From assembly GCA_029778715.1 (NCBI GenBank), contig JAKOPT010000029.1, forward strand, positions 58,348 to 122,347: a stretch of DNA of 64,000 bases. The letters are read 5' to 3'. The notes beneath the pieces are model-generated. The model did not search any database, was not told where the DNA came from, and saw nothing but the letters and a program-made list of their open reading frames with translations. The position numbers were made by a program, and so were the translations under genes. The DNA is from Actinomycetes bacterium (GTDB lineage: Bacteria; Actinomycetota; Actinomycetes; Actinomycetales; Dermatophilaceae). This document shows positions 20,803 to 28,972 of this stretch, piece after piece; positions within the stretch are counted from its first letter, which is position 1, and every line of letters begins with the position of its first letter.

Positions 20803-21165
20803 TCAGTCCCATTCGAGGCCACCCCGGCGCCACACGTAGGCGTAGGCGACGAAGACGGTGAGGATGAAGAGCACCATCTCGACGAGCGCGAACAGCCCCA
20901 ACTGGTCGAAGCCCACCGCGAACGGGAAGAGGAACATCGATTCGATGTCGAAGATGATGAAGAGCATCGCGGTGAGGAAGTACTTGATGGGCACCCGCCC
21001 GCCCCCCTCGGCGCGCGGCGTGGGCTGGATGCCGCACTCGTACGCCTCCGCCTTGGCGCGGTTGTAGCGGTTGGGACCGACCACCAGGCTGGTGCCCACG
21101 GACAGCACGGCGAAGCCGAAGCCGAAGGCCATCAAAATGAGGAGCGGGACGTAGGGGTTGCTCAT
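20803..21165 (-). CDS. nuoA: NADH-quinone oxidoreductase subunit A, first gene of the nuo operon
   Basis: 120 residues, three helices, with the AEAYECGIQPTP loop and DIESMFLFPFAV helix of the family. ATG 21165 is chosen because GGGAG sits about 10 nt upstream and the longer in-frame ORF adds only a charged leader. A Rex-type operator lies at 21323-21340, about 160 bp upstream; a -10-like TAGGAT is visible near 21230, without a convincing -35. Confidence 0.95.
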   Translation of the reverse strand: MSNPYVPLLILMAFGFGFAVLSVGTSLVVGPNRYNRAKAEAYECGIQPTPRAEGGGRVPIKYFLTAMLFIIFDIESMFLFPFAVGFDQLGLFALVEMVLFILTVFVAYAYVWRRGGLEWD

Positions 21166-21322
21166 GATCGGCAAACTCCCCTTTCCTTCAGAGCGCACGT
21201 CAGCGGGTCGGGGGACAGACCCGTCGCCATCCTAGAGGGAGTGGGGTGTCCGCTACCGGCCGACTCGACAGGGGCCGTTTCCGGGTCGCCCGAGCCGGTG
21301 ATCTCGCCCGGGACACGAGCGC

Positions 21323-21340
21323 TTGTGAAAGCGTTCACGA
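21323..21340. promoter_or_regulatory. predicted Rex operator upstream of nuoA
   Basis: TTGTGAAAGCGTTCACGA matches the Rex consensus TTGTGAA-N4-TTCACAA at 13 of 14 informative positions. Rex is encoded in this window (59946-60620) and represses respiratory genes when NADH is low relative to NAD+. Rex control of nuo is known in Streptomyces coelicolor. The site is in the nuoA-menG gap and reads toward nuoA; no promoter hexamers can be fixed beside it. Confidence 0.75.
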
Positions 21341-21422
21341 ACACCCGGCGAGTGTATGCCGCGGGGCTCCCCCTCGGCACTTAGGTTCACCTAACTTCCG
21401 GCTTGCCCCCTGGCTGGCTCCC

Positions 21423-21521
21423 CCGCTCGTCCCACCTGTCACCCCTTTCCCGCCTGAACAGCCCAACGTCCACTTCGCACCCCAACAGACAGGGGGCGAA
21501 GTGACCCTTTCCCACCTGAAG
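21423..21521. repeat. dispersed 99-bp repeat, copy 1
   Basis: Contains TTTCCCGCCTGAAC, an ACGTCCACTTCGCACCCC segment, an inverted GGGGCGAAGTG, and a closing TTTCCCACCTGAAG. A closely similar copy lies at 51341-51441 in the same orientation. With the flanking unique DNA it fills most of the 655-base gap between nuoA and menG; the rest of that gap (21522-21702) shows nothing recognisable. Confidence 0.75.
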
Positions 21522-21702
21522 TGGCGGGCGGCGCCAGCGAGATGTCCCTGAGCCACCTGAAGCACCCGGCCGCGCTGGACAAGTGCCTTCTTCCCCACAG
21601 CAACCTCGTCCGTGCCCCATTGGCTGAAGCGCCATGGCGGTCCCCACGACCACCAGGCTTCAGCCAAGCGCCAGAGACGCCCCGCGCGGCGAACCACCGA
21701 GT

Positions 21703-21844
21703 GTCAGGGGCGCACCGCGCGATGCAGGACCACGATCCCGACCGATCGTCAGGGGCGCACCGCGCGATGCAGGCTGACGGCGGCGGACATTGCGGCCCCG
21801 CTGGTCGTCCCGACCGAGCGTCAGGGGCGCACCGCACGATGCAG
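21703..21844. repeat. three copies of the menG 3' end
   Basis: A 25-bp core (TCAGGGGCGCACCGCGCGATG with flanks) occurs at 21703-21727, 21748-21772 and 21820-21844. The third copy is the actual end of menG, encoding its final HRAVRP and stop. The first copy also repeats the following ACGATCCC. The two outer copies are therefore duplications of the gene's 3' end placed downstream of it. Confidence 0.8.
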
Positions 21845-22513
21845 TGCCACGATCCCGCCCGACAGGTTGCGCCACTCCACCTGCGTCCAGCCCGCATCAC
21901 GCACCCGGCCGGCCAACCCCCGCTGGTCAGGCCACGCCCGAATCGACTCGGCCAGGTAGACGTACGACTCCGGATTGGAGCTCACGCGGCGCGCCACCGG
22001 TGGCAACGCCCGCATGAGGTACTCCGTATACACCGTCCGAAACGCCCGGCTCGTCGGCTGCGAGAACTCACACACCACCAACCGACCGCCCGGCCTGGTC
22101 ACCCGCGCGAACTCGGCCAGCGCCACCCCAACGTCGGCCACATTGCGCAGCCCGAAACTCATCGTCACCGCGTCGAAGGCCCCATCGGCGAACGGCAGCC
22201 GCATCGCGTCCGCGGCCGTGAAGCCCAAGTCCTCCCGGCGGCGTTTGCCGACGCGCAGCATACCGAGGGAGAAATCGGCGGGAACGACGTCAACCCCGGC
22301 GTCCGCGAACGGCTCACTCGACGTGCCCGTGCCGGCCGCGATGTCGAGGACCCGCTCCCCCGGCTGCGCCGCGACCGCCGCGATGACCGCGCGTCGCCAC
22401 AGCCGGTCCTGCCCGAGCGAGAGCACGTCGTTGGTGACGTCGTACTTCTGGGCCACGACGTCGAACATCGCGGCCACCTCGCGGGGATCCTTGTCGAGGG
22501 AGGCTCGGGTCAT
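21821..22513 (-). CDS. menG: demethylmenaquinone methyltransferase
   Basis: 230 residues, class I SAM-dependent UbiE/MenG family. [13 protein letters not shown] is the SAM motif I, and [13 protein letters not shown] is the family signature. It methylates demethylmenaquinone, the last ring step of the pathway. ATG 22513 is preferred over ATGs at 22522 and 22525 because family members start with [13 protein letters not shown] residues and no extra leader. The promoter is probably shared divergently with menF across the 43-bp gap. Confidence 0.93.
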   Translation of the reverse strand: MTRASLDKDPREVAAMFDVVAQKYDVTNDVLSLGQDRLWRRAVIAAVAAQPGERVLDIAAGTGTSSEPFADAGVDVVPADFSLGMLRVGKRRREDLGFTAADAMRLPFADGAFDAVTMSFGLRNVADVGVALAEFARVTRPGGRLVVCEFSQPTSRAFRTVYTEYLMRALPPVARRVSSNPESYVYLAESIRAWPDQRGLAGRVRDAGWTQVEWRNLSGGIVALHRAVRP

Positions 22514-22541
22514 GGCGGTCATCATCGCATTGGCGCAGGTT

Positions 22542-22556
22542 TACCCTGGATTCCTG
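22542..22556 (+). promoter_or_regulatory. -10 element of a short-leader menF promoter
   Basis: TACCCT (22542-22547) is followed 9 nt later by the menF ATG, so the message would have little or no leader. It lies in the narrow menG-menF divergent gap. Confidence 0.5.
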
Positions 22557-23939
22557 ATGACGTCCATGCCCCTGCCCGTGCGTGCGAGCGCGCCGACCCC
22601 GCTCGTCGCCCGCAGCATCGCACTTCCGGTTGCCGAGGTGACGCCGCTGCTGCACCTGTTGCCCGCCGCGGAGGCGAGCGACCTGTTCTCGTGGGTGCGC
22701 CGCGGCGAGGGGATGGTGGGCTGGGGGCGGGTCGCGAGTTCCACGGCATACGGGGAAAAGCGGTTCGCGACGTTGCGCCGCTGGTGGGAGGCCGTGTCGG
22801 CGGCGGCGGTCGTGCGCGACGAGGTGGGGGTGCCCGGCAGCGGACCGGTGGCGTTCGGGTCTTTTGCGTATGCCGCGAGCTCACCGGCCGGGGCCACTCT
22901 CGTCGTGCCCGAGGTGATCGTCGGGCGGCGCGGGGATCGGGCGTGGCTGACGACGCTGTCCGTGGGACCGGAGTTGCCGGCGGCCGGGGGTTTGGACGCG
23001 GTGCTGGGCGGGCGCCCGGGCCGGCAAGCGGGGGGACGCGCGACGGAGGCCGCGCGCGGGGAAGCGCACCCGGGCGCGGAGGCGCACCCCGGCGAGGCGG
23101 CGCCGGAGCGACCGCGCGACGTGACGTTCGCCGACGGGGCCTCCTCACCCGCGCAGTGGGCCGGCGCGGTCGCCCGGGCGGTCGAACTCATCACCGCCGG
23201 CGAACTCGACAAGGTGGTGCTTGCGCGTGACCTCGAGGTCCGCAGCGGCGGGGCACTCGATGTGCGATGGCTGCTGGAGCGGCTCGCCGAGAGGTACGAC
23301 GCGACCTGGGTGTTCAGCGTCGACGGGCTCGTGGGGGCCACGCCCGAGATGCTCGTGCGCTCGGAGAAGGGCCTGGTCACCTCGCGGGTGCTGGCCGGCA
23401 CGATCCGGCGCACCGGCAACGACGAGCACGATCTGGCTCTCGCCGGCTCGCTGGCGCGCTCGAGCAAGGACTTGGAAGAGCACGAGTATGCGGTGCGGTC
23501 GGTCGCCGATGCGTTGCGCCCGCACTGTTCGTCGATGAACGTGCCGGAGACCCCGTTCGTGCTCCACCTCGCCAACGTCATGCACCTGGCGAGCGACGTG
23601 GCGGGGGTGCTCGTCGACGGGGCCAGTTCGTTGGCGCTGGCGGAGGCCCTGCACCCGAGCGCGGCGGTGTGCGGCACCCCCACCGCTCGTGCCGATGAGG
23701 TCGTCGCCGAGTTGGAGGCGATGGATCGAGGTCGGTATGCCGGCCCCGTCGGGTGGATCGACGCCTCCGGTGACGGGGAGTGGGGTATTGCGTTGCGGTG
23801 CGGGGCATTTGACCCTATGGATGCGTCGCGGATGCGTCTGTATGCCGGGTGCGGCATCGTCGCCGGCTCGGACCCCGAGGCCGAGGTCGCCGAGTCCGAC
23901 GCCAAACTGGTCCCGATGCGCGACGCCCTGACTGCCTGA
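22557..23939 (+). CDS. menF: isochorismate synthase
   Basis: 460 residues, chorismate-binding family (MenF/DHBS/EntC). GELDKVVLARDLEV, the VFSVDGLVGATPEMLVR segment, RVLAGTIRRTG, and the C-terminal HPSAAVCGTPTARA to GWIDASGDGEWGIALRC make up the catalytic core; YAGCGIVAGSDPEAE ends the fold. It converts chorismate to isochorismate, the first committed menaquinone step. A Gly/Ala-rich low-complexity linker (about residues 135-185) separates the N-terminal part from the core. A siderophore role is possible for this family, but the men neighbours favour menaquinone. Confidence 0.9.
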   Translation: MTSMPLPVRASAPTPLVARSIALPVAEVTPLLHLLPAAEASDLFSWVRRGEGMVGWGRVASSTAYGEKRFATLRRWWEAVSAAAVVRDEVGVPGSGPVAFGSFAYAASSPAGATLVVPEVIVGRRGDRAWLTTLSVGPELPAAGGLDAVLGGRPGRQAGGRATEAARGEAHPGAEAHPGEAAPERPRDVTFADGASSPAQWAGAVARAVELITAGELDKVVLARDLEVRSGGALDVRWLLERLAERYDATWVFSVDGLVGATPEMLVRSEKGLVTSRVLAGTIRRTGNDEHDLALAGSLARSSKDLEEHEYAVRSVADALRPHCSSMNVPETPFVLHLANVMHLASDVAGVLVDGASSLALAEALHPSAAVCGTPTARADEVVAELEAMDRGRYAGPVGWIDASGDGEWGIALRCGAFDPMDASRMRLYAGCGIVAGSDPEAEVAESDAKLVPMRDALTA

Positions 23940-24020
23940 GGATCTCGCTGGCCCGAGTGCCGCCTCGGTCGGGTGGCCTCGCGCGCCCTTCCCCGCAGGA
24001 ACTGGCGCGTCATACCCTGC

Positions 24021-24334
24021 AGGACTTCGAGCGTCCGACCCTGCAGACGGTGGGGTGATCACCACGCCAACTGCACGGTAGGCGGCAACTTGACCATCCA
24101 ACCCTCAGCCCACGCCACCACCCACGCCCTCCCGTACGACTCGCGCATCCTGCGCTGCAAGAACTCGAGCGTCCTACCCTGCACAAGGTGGGGCGATCAC
24201 GACACCTACTGCACGGTAGGCGGCAACTTGACCATCCAACCCTCAGCCCACGCCCTACCCCGCAGGAACTCCAGCGTCCTACCCTGCACAAGGTGGGGCG
24301 ATCACCACACCAACTGCACGGTAGGCGGCATACG
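24021..24334. repeat. tandem hairpin repeat, three units
   Basis: Three units (24021-24116, 24158-24254, 24263-24334) share CGAGCGTCCTACCCTGCA, then AAGGTGGGGCGATCAC, then CTGCACGGTAGGCGGCA, and a conserved tail ending CAACCCTCAGCCCACGCC. CCTACCCTGCA pairs with TGCACGGTAGG around the centre. The third unit is cut at its tail by a CGGCATAC octamer. They fill nearly all of the 397-base gap between the convergent menF and menJ genes; no ORF is supported. Confidence 0.85.
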
Positions 24335-24336
24335 GG

Positions 24337-25569
24337 TCAGGTAAACGGAGGCCGGTGGTCCAGCCGGACCGAACGCCGCCCCGCCCAGCGCCACACGCGG
24401 GCGGCTCCGTCGCGGTCCTCGTCGGTGACGAGGTTGCCCATCCAGCGCAACGCCAAGGTCATGAGCCAGTCGCTGCGCATCCCCGCCGGCCCCAGGGCCG
24501 GCAGCATCTTCGGCACCGTGAACACCGCGGCCAGGCGGCGGGCGATCGAGAATGCCTCGCCGTACTCGCGGCGCAGCGTCGCCGGCCACGACACGGACAG
24601 GTCGGTGTCGAGCAAGCCCGCCACCATCCGCCCGGTTTCGAGCCCGTAGTCGATGCCCTCACCGTTGAGCGGATTGATACAGGCCGCCGCGTCGCCGATG
24701 AGGGCCCAGTTGGGGCCGGCGACATTGCTCACGGCCCCACCCATGGGGAGCAGCGCGCTCGTCGGCAGCCGCGCCGGGCCCGACAGCCCGAAGTCGCCGC
24801 GCCGCGCTTCGACATAGTGGGCCATGAGGGGTCGCAACGCGATGTCCGCCGGGCGCCGCGTGGTCGCCAACGTCCCGACCCCGACATTGACCTGCCCCCC
24901 GCCGAGGGGGAACACCCAGCCGTATCCGGAGACCACCTCACCCGAGGGCCCCCGCAACTCCAGGTGACTGCTGATCCACGGGTCATCCGCCATCGCCGAG
25001 TCGACGTAGCAGCGGCCGGCCACGGCATACACGGTGTCCTTATGCCACTGTCGGCCAAGGACTTTGCCGAGCCCGCTGCGAGCCCCGTCGGCGACGACGA
25101 GGCGTTCGCACGCGATCTCGACCGGGGCGCCGCCGATCCGGAACGTCACAGCCCGCACCCGGCCACCCTCGACGCGGGCCCCGATCGCCTTGGCACCTTC
25201 GACACCGGTCGCGCCGGCGGCCAACGCCACGTCACGGATCCGGGCGTCGAGAATCGAGCGCGGCGCCGCCGACCCCCAGTCGGGCAAACTGCCTCCGGGC
25301 CAGGGCAACATCAGCGTTTGCCCGAACCCGTGCGCGCGCAACCCGCGGTTGACGGTGCGCGAGCGCAGCCAGTCGGCCAGGCCGAGGGCGTCGAGCTCGC
25401 CGATCGCCCGGGGGGTGAGGCCGTCGCCACACGTCTTGTCTCTTGGGAAGGTCGCCGCGTCGGCCAGCACGACCTCGCGACCCGCGCGCGCGGCCCACGC
25501 AGCCGCCGCCGAACCCGCCGGGCCCGCTCCGACGACGAGGACATCGGTGCGCAGCGGGGTCGTGGTCAC
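24337..25569 (-). CDS. menJ: geranylgeranyl-reductase-family FAD oxidoreductase, probable menaquinone reductase MenJ
   Basis: 410 residues. [20 protein letters not shown] is the N-terminal Rossmann FAD loop, FPRDKTCGDGLTPRA is the family signature after it, and ALIGDAAACINPLNGEGIDYG is the C-terminal FAD motif. In mycobacteria MenJ saturates one isoprene unit of menaquinone. Position between menF and menD supports this role; geranylgeranyl reduction for other lipids is the alternative. GTG 25569 starts the protein; a GACAAT hexamer lies 8 nt upstream. Confidence 0.85.
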   Translation of the reverse strand: MTTTPLRTDVLVVGAGPAGSAAAAWAARAGREVVLADAATFPRDKTCGDGLTPRAIGELDALGLADWLRSRTVNRGLRAHGFGQTLMLPWPGGSLPDWGSAAPRSILDARIRDVALAAGATGVEGAKAIGARVEGGRVRAVTFRIGGAPVEIACERLVVADGARSGLGKVLGRQWHKDTVYAVAGRCYVDSAMADDPWISSHLELRGPSGEVVSGYGWVFPLGGGQVNVGVGTLATTRRPADIALRPLMAHYVEARRGDFGLSGPARLPTSALLPMGGAVSNVAGPNWALIGDAAACINPLNGEGIDYGLETGRMVAGLLDTDLSVSWPATLRREYGEAFSIARRLAAVFTVPKMLPALGPAGMRSDWLMTLALRWMGNLVTDEDRDGAARVWRWAGRRSVRLDHRPPFT

Positions 25570-25610
25570 CGCGGCATTGTCGCAACCGGGGCCGGTCGCG
25601 CCGAAATCGG

Positions 25611-27734
25611 CTATCGCCGCGGTTCAGCCAGGGCGTCCGCTGCGAGCGCGCGCAACCGGTCGCGTTCGGCGCGATGGGTGCCGCGGTCGACGGTGATTTC
25701 GACCACCCGTATGCCGTCCGGCCGGCTGGCGACGGCCACCTCTAGTTCCGCTGTGCTGCCGACCTTTTCGTGGCGTATGCCGTGGGCTTGGCAGAGTGCC
25801 CGCAGGTCGGTGCCGGTTGGGGTGCCGAAAAGTCGCTCGAAGGGGGCGGCGCGGGCGGGTTCGCCGGGTTCGAGCGTGGTGAAGATGCCGCCGCCATCGT
25901 CGTTGACGACGACGATGGTCAGGTCGGGGCCGGGTTCGTCGGGCCCGATGAGCAGGCCGCTGCTGTCGTGGAGGAAGGTGAGGTCGCCGAGAACGGCATA
26001 GGTGGGGCGGTCGGGGGCGGCCAGCGCGAGACCGACGGCGGTGGCGACGCACCCGTCAATGCCGGCAAGGCCCCGGGAGGCGACGACGTCGACGCGGTGC
26101 GCAATGACCGCGGCGGCGTCGAGGTCTCGGGGAGTGTTGGAGGACCCGAGGAAGACGAGCGCATCGTCGGGCAGGGCAGCGGCGAGGGCGCGGGCGACCT
26201 GTATGGCCGTCGCCGCCGTCAACAATCGACCAATAGGTGGATTGTTGACATGTGCGGCCACTGCGCGCCCGACGGCGCGTCCGGCGTTGAGCCAGGTCCT
26301 GCACCAGTCGGTGGGATCGCCGGTGAAGTTCCAGGTGTCGTGGTCTGAGAAGTTGACCCGCTGACTCAGTCGCCCGGGGATGTCGAGTTCGAGTCCAGCG
26401 TCGAGGAGATAGAGGTCGGGGCGGGGACGCCGGATGAGTTGGGCGTAGGGCCGAGACAGGGTAGGTCGGCCCGCGACCACGATGGCGTCCGGCTCGTGCT
26501 GGTCCACGAACGCGCCTGTGCCAGCCACCAATACCCCATGCGCGACCACCCCTGGCCGAGGGTGGGCACCGAACGGCTCGGCGAGCACGGGAAGTCCGCG
26601 GCGCCGCGCCCAGGCCAGGACCGCGCGGGACTGGTCGAGAGTGGGCAGGTCCCCAAGGACCACGAGCGTGCGGGCCGGCAGGGGAGGCAAGGAGGGCGGA
26701 GCAGGCGCGCTCGTTCCATGCGGGTGGTCACCAGACTCGGTGTCAACAATCCACCTATTGGTCGATTGTTTACGCGCGTGCGTGAGGTCGATGCTGGTGA
26801 CGCTCTCGGGGGTGGCAGCGGTCTCGGGGGTGGCGGCGCGGCCGGGCGCGGTGTCAACAATCCACCTATTGGTCGATTGTTTACGCGCGTGCGTGAGGTC
26901 GGTGCTGGTGGCGCTCTCGGGGGTGGCAGCGGACTCGGGGGTGTCGGCGCTGCCGGGCGCGGTGTCAACAATCCACCTATTGGTCGATTGTGTACCCGCG
27001 GGCGTGAAGTCGGTGCTGGTGGCGCTCTCGGGGGTGGTGGCGCTGCCGGGCGCGGTGTCAACAATCCACCTAATGGTCGATTGTTTACCGGCTTCCCCGT
27101 TGGTCGATTGTTTACCGGCTTCCCCGTTGGTCGATTGTTGACGCGCCTCCCTGTTGGTCGATTGTTGACACGTCTCCGAGGGGTCGGGCTGGGTGGGGAG
27201 GTCGGGGACCAGGGGTTCGTCGAACTGGATGTTGAGATGCACCGGCCCCTCGGCTTCGCACGCTGTTGCCGCCAAGACCGCAGCCCTCGCCTGGGCCGTC
27301 GCCTCATCGAGCGACCCATCGGCAGGCAGGTCCACGGCATACCGGGGCGCCCACCCGAAGAGCCCCGGTTGGCGCGTCGTCTGGTTGGCCCCGCTCCCCC
27401 GCAGCCGCGCGGGCCGATCGGTCGACACCACGATCAAGGGCACCAAAGCGTGGCGGGCCTCGAGCACCGCGGGATGAAGATTGGCCACGGCCGTGCCCGA
27501 GGTTGTCACGACCACGGCAGGCCGACGCGACACCTTCGCCAACCCCAGGGCCAAGAACGCAGCCGACCGTTCGTCCACGCGGACGTGGAGGCGGAGGCGA
27601 CCGGCCCGCTCCGCCGACCACACGGCATACGCCATCGCCGAGGAGCGCGACCCCGGACAGAGGACCACCTCGCGGACCCCAGCGTCGACCAACGCGTCAA
27701 CGAGTGCCGTCGCGAGCGCCGTGGACGGGTTCAC
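25611..27734 (-). CDS. menD: SEPHCHC synthase MenD with repeat-encoded insertion
   Basis: 707 residues, against about 550 for typical MenD. The N-terminal thiamine-diphosphate domain is intact: EVVLCPGSRSSAMAYAV, the VDERSAAFLALGLAK segment with the catalytic Glu, and TTSGTAVANLHPA. The C-terminal domain holds the ThDP motif GDLTFLHDSSGL to VVVNDDGGGIF. It adds a 2-oxoglutarate-derived succinyl unit to isochorismate. Residues about 187-335 are extra: four [14 protein letters not shown] repeats and three shorter QSTN-type copies joined by Ala/Thr/Pro/Ser-rich linkers, exactly between two domains. A fifth element, read in the other orientation as [10 protein letters not shown], sits before the C-terminal domain. 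GTG 27734 overlaps the upstream stop as GTGA and matches the MNPST-like start of mycobacterial MenD; ATG 27752 is rejected. Confidence 0.93.
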   Translation of the reverse strand: MNPSTALATALVDALVDAGVREVVLCPGSRSSAMAYAVWSAERAGRLRLHVRVDERSAAFLALGLAKVSRRPAVVVTTSGTAVANLHPAVLEARHALVPLIVVSTDRPARLRGSGANQTTRQPGLFGWAPRYAVDLPADGSLDEATAQARAAVLAATACEAEGPVHLNIQFDEPLVPDLPTQPDPSETCQQSTNREARQQSTNGEAGKQSTNGEAGKQSTIRWIVDTAPGSATTPESATSTDFTPAGTQSTNRWIVDTAPGSADTPESAATPESATSTDLTHARKQSTNRWIVDTAPGRAATPETAATPESVTSIDLTHARKQSTNRWIVDTESGDHPHGTSAPAPPSLPPLPARTLVVLGDLPTLDQSRAVLAWARRRGLPVLAEPFGAHPRPGVVAHGVLVAGTGAFVDQHEPDAIVVAGRPTLSRPYAQLIRRPRPDLYLLDAGLELDIPGRLSQRVNFSDHDTWNFTGDPTDWCRTWLNAGRAVGRAVAAHVNNPPIGRLLTAATAIQVARALAAALPDDALVFLGSSNTPRDLDAAAVIAHRVDVVASRGLAGIDGCVATAVGLALAAPDRPTYAVLGDLTFLHDSSGLLIGPDEPGPDLTIVVVNDDGGGIFTTLEPGEPARAAPFERLFGTPTGTDLRALCQAHGIRHEKVGSTAELEVAVASRPDGIRVVEITVDRGTHRAERDRLRALAADALAEPRR
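26219..26248. repeat. 30-bp palindromic element in menD, opposite orientation
   Basis: TCAACAATC, a 12-bp centre (GACCAATAGGTG), then GATTGTTGA. On the coding strand it reads [10 protein letters not shown] within menD, without a stop or frameshift. Confidence 0.9.
26743..26772. repeat. 30-bp palindromic element in menD, linker copy 1
   Basis: TCAACAATC, centre CACCTATTGGTC, then GATTGTTTA. The minus strand encodes [10 protein letters not shown] in the MenD insertion. Arms are 13 bp with one central mismatch. Confidence 0.9.
26854..26883. repeat. 30-bp palindromic element in menD, linker copy 2
   Basis: Same sequence as the copy at 26743 and exactly 111 bp (37 codons) from it, so the element plus an Ala/Thr/Glu-rich spacer has been tandemly duplicated in frame. 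Confidence 0.9.
26965..26994. repeat. 30-bp palindromic element in menD, linker copy 3
   Basis: 111 bp from copy 2. The last bases are GATTGTGTA instead of GATTGTTTA; the reading frame is kept. Confidence 0.88.
27058..27087. repeat. 30-bp palindromic element in menD, linker copy 4
   Basis: 93 bp (31 codons) from copy 3, with one centre change (CTAATGG for CTATTGG), giving QSTIRWIVDT. Confidence 0.88.
27097..27169. repeat. three half-copies of the palindrome in menD, 27-bp period
   Basis: GTTGGTCGATTGTTKAC recurs three times at 27-bp (9-codon) spacing, encoding QSTNGEAGK and QSTNREARQ repeats. These are the right half of the 30-bp element plus a 10-bp spacer, tandemly amplified in frame. Confidence 0.85.
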
Positions 27735-28972
27735 GAGCGAGGATTCTGCCATTCCCTGGTGAGCACGTAGTCATGCACGATCGCCCGGGTGCCCGGTTGC
27801 CCCACGAACGGCTCGATCGTCGCGTGCCAATCGACGTCGGTCGACGACGGCACGGCACCGGATTCGAGGCCTCGCGCCAGGGCGGCATACCCCGCACCAT
27901 CGTGTTCGGCGACGGCGCTGCGCCCACCGGGCCCGGGAGCCGGGTCGGCGACGATGGTCCGCCAATTCGGCTCCTGGCGGGCCGGGGTGCCGTCCAGGCG
28001 CGGCACCGGGTCCCTCAACTTCTCGAGCGAGACGACCCGGGTGGAGTCCGGGATGTCGAAGCCCCCGGTCGGGGACCCCGAGGTGAGGGCGCCCGTGATG
28101 GTGCGACCATGCCGAAAGCCCGGCTCGGACGCCAGAGTGAGCGCGACCATCCCGCCCAGGCTGTGCCCGCTGGTGAGCACCGGGTCGGCACTCGTGTCCA
28201 CTCCGGCGCGCCCTTGCGCGTCCAGGAGCGCCAGGTTGACCCCAATCGCGGCCGCGGCGGAGTGCTGCCTGATGACATTGGCATCGGCCGTGGCGTCGAA
28301 GGGGTCACTCCCCGGCGCCAACCCCCAGTCCTGGGTGCCCGAAATCGACACCAGCCAGGCCCGGGAACCATCCGGCCGGATGAGTTCGGTGACGCGCACC
28401 AGGCCCGGGGTCTTGGAGACCTCGACATCCTCGGCCACCAGGTCGGCCAACCCGGCCGGCGCCCGCCCTTCACGCGCCGCGAGCGGCTTGAGGGCCACGA
28501 CCCGGTCGGTGCGTTCGTTGAGGAAGCCCCAACCGTCCGCGAGACCGACCAAGGGGCCGGCGACAGGCAGGATCCCGCGCGCACCCCATTCGGCCACCTC
28601 GGGGTGGTCGTAGAGGAACCGGTCGAGGCCGCTCAGCCCGGCGCGCACCCCGTCCTCGACCGCGGCATACACCCGGGCCGCCTGTCGCAACGAGGTGCCC
28701 ACGCCGTGCAAGGCGAGACTCTCGGCGGCGACCATGCCGGCGAGGACGGCCACGTCGCGCTCGATTGCGGCGACCGCTTGCCCACGCCGGTATGCCGTCT
28801 CGAAGCCGCCGTCGAGCGGCCCCAGGGCCGCGGCCCGCACCCCTGCGGCCGCGGTCACCGCCGTCGTCGTCGCCGGCCGGCCCCGAGCGAAGGCGTCCTC
28901 CATGGCACTGGCTCCGCGGTCGAGGAGCACCGCGGCGCCCGCCAGGTCCTCGGGAGCAACGCGCGTTTTCAT
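27731..28972 (-). CDS. alpha/beta hydrolase with WXG-like helical N-terminus
   Basis: 413 residues from ATG 28972. Residues 1-110 are predicted mostly helical and Ala-rich, with no signal peptide, like the N-terminal regions of type VII secretion (ESX) substrates. The C-terminal part is a lipase/esterase-like fold: ISGTQDW, then SGHSLGGMVAL with nucleophile Ser271, then SGSPTGGFDIPD supplying an acidic residue. The ATG overlaps the stop of a small WXG100-like gene (ATGA). This resembles a secreted effector encoded with its secretion partner; no ESX machinery gene is in the window. The stop overlaps the menD start, so menD may be co-transcribed. Confidence 0.72.
   Translation of the reverse strand: MKTRVAPEDLAGAAVLLDRGASAMEDAFARGRPATTTAVTAAAGVRAAALGPLDGGFETAYRRGQAVAAIERDVAVLAGMVAAESLALHGVGTSLRQAARVYAAVEDGVRAGLSGLDRFLYDHPEVAEWGARGILPVAGPLVGLADGWGFLNERTDRVVALKPLAAREGRAPAGLADLVAEDVEVSKTPGLVRVTELIRPDGSRAWLVSISGTQDWGLAPGSDPFDATADANVIRQHSAAAAIGVNLALLDAQGRAGVDTSADPVLTSGHSLGGMVALTLASEPGFRHGRTITGALTSGSPTGGFDIPDSTRVVSLEKLRDPVPRLDGTPARQEPNWRTIVADPAPGPGGRSAVAEHDGAGYAALARGLESGAVPSSTDVDWHATIEPFVGQPGTRAIVHDYVLTREWQNPRS

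Noticed and set aside
21166..21322. A defined -35/-10 promoter for nuoA
   Set aside because: TAGGAT near 21230 resembles a -10, but no -35-like hexamer lies 16-18 nt upstream. Only the Rex operator is reported.
26740..27170. CRISPR array in the repeated part of menD
   Set aside because: The 30-bp repeats resemble CRISPR repeats, but the spacers are near-identical Ala/Thr/Pro-coding duplicates, spacing is 111/111/93 bp, all are in frame within menD, and no cas genes are near.
25611..27752. MenD start at ATG 27752
   Set aside because: GTG 27734 gives the GTGA overlap found at many other junctions and matches the MNPST-type start of mycobacterial MenD; the ATG overlaps the upstream gene by 22 nt and adds six unlike residues.
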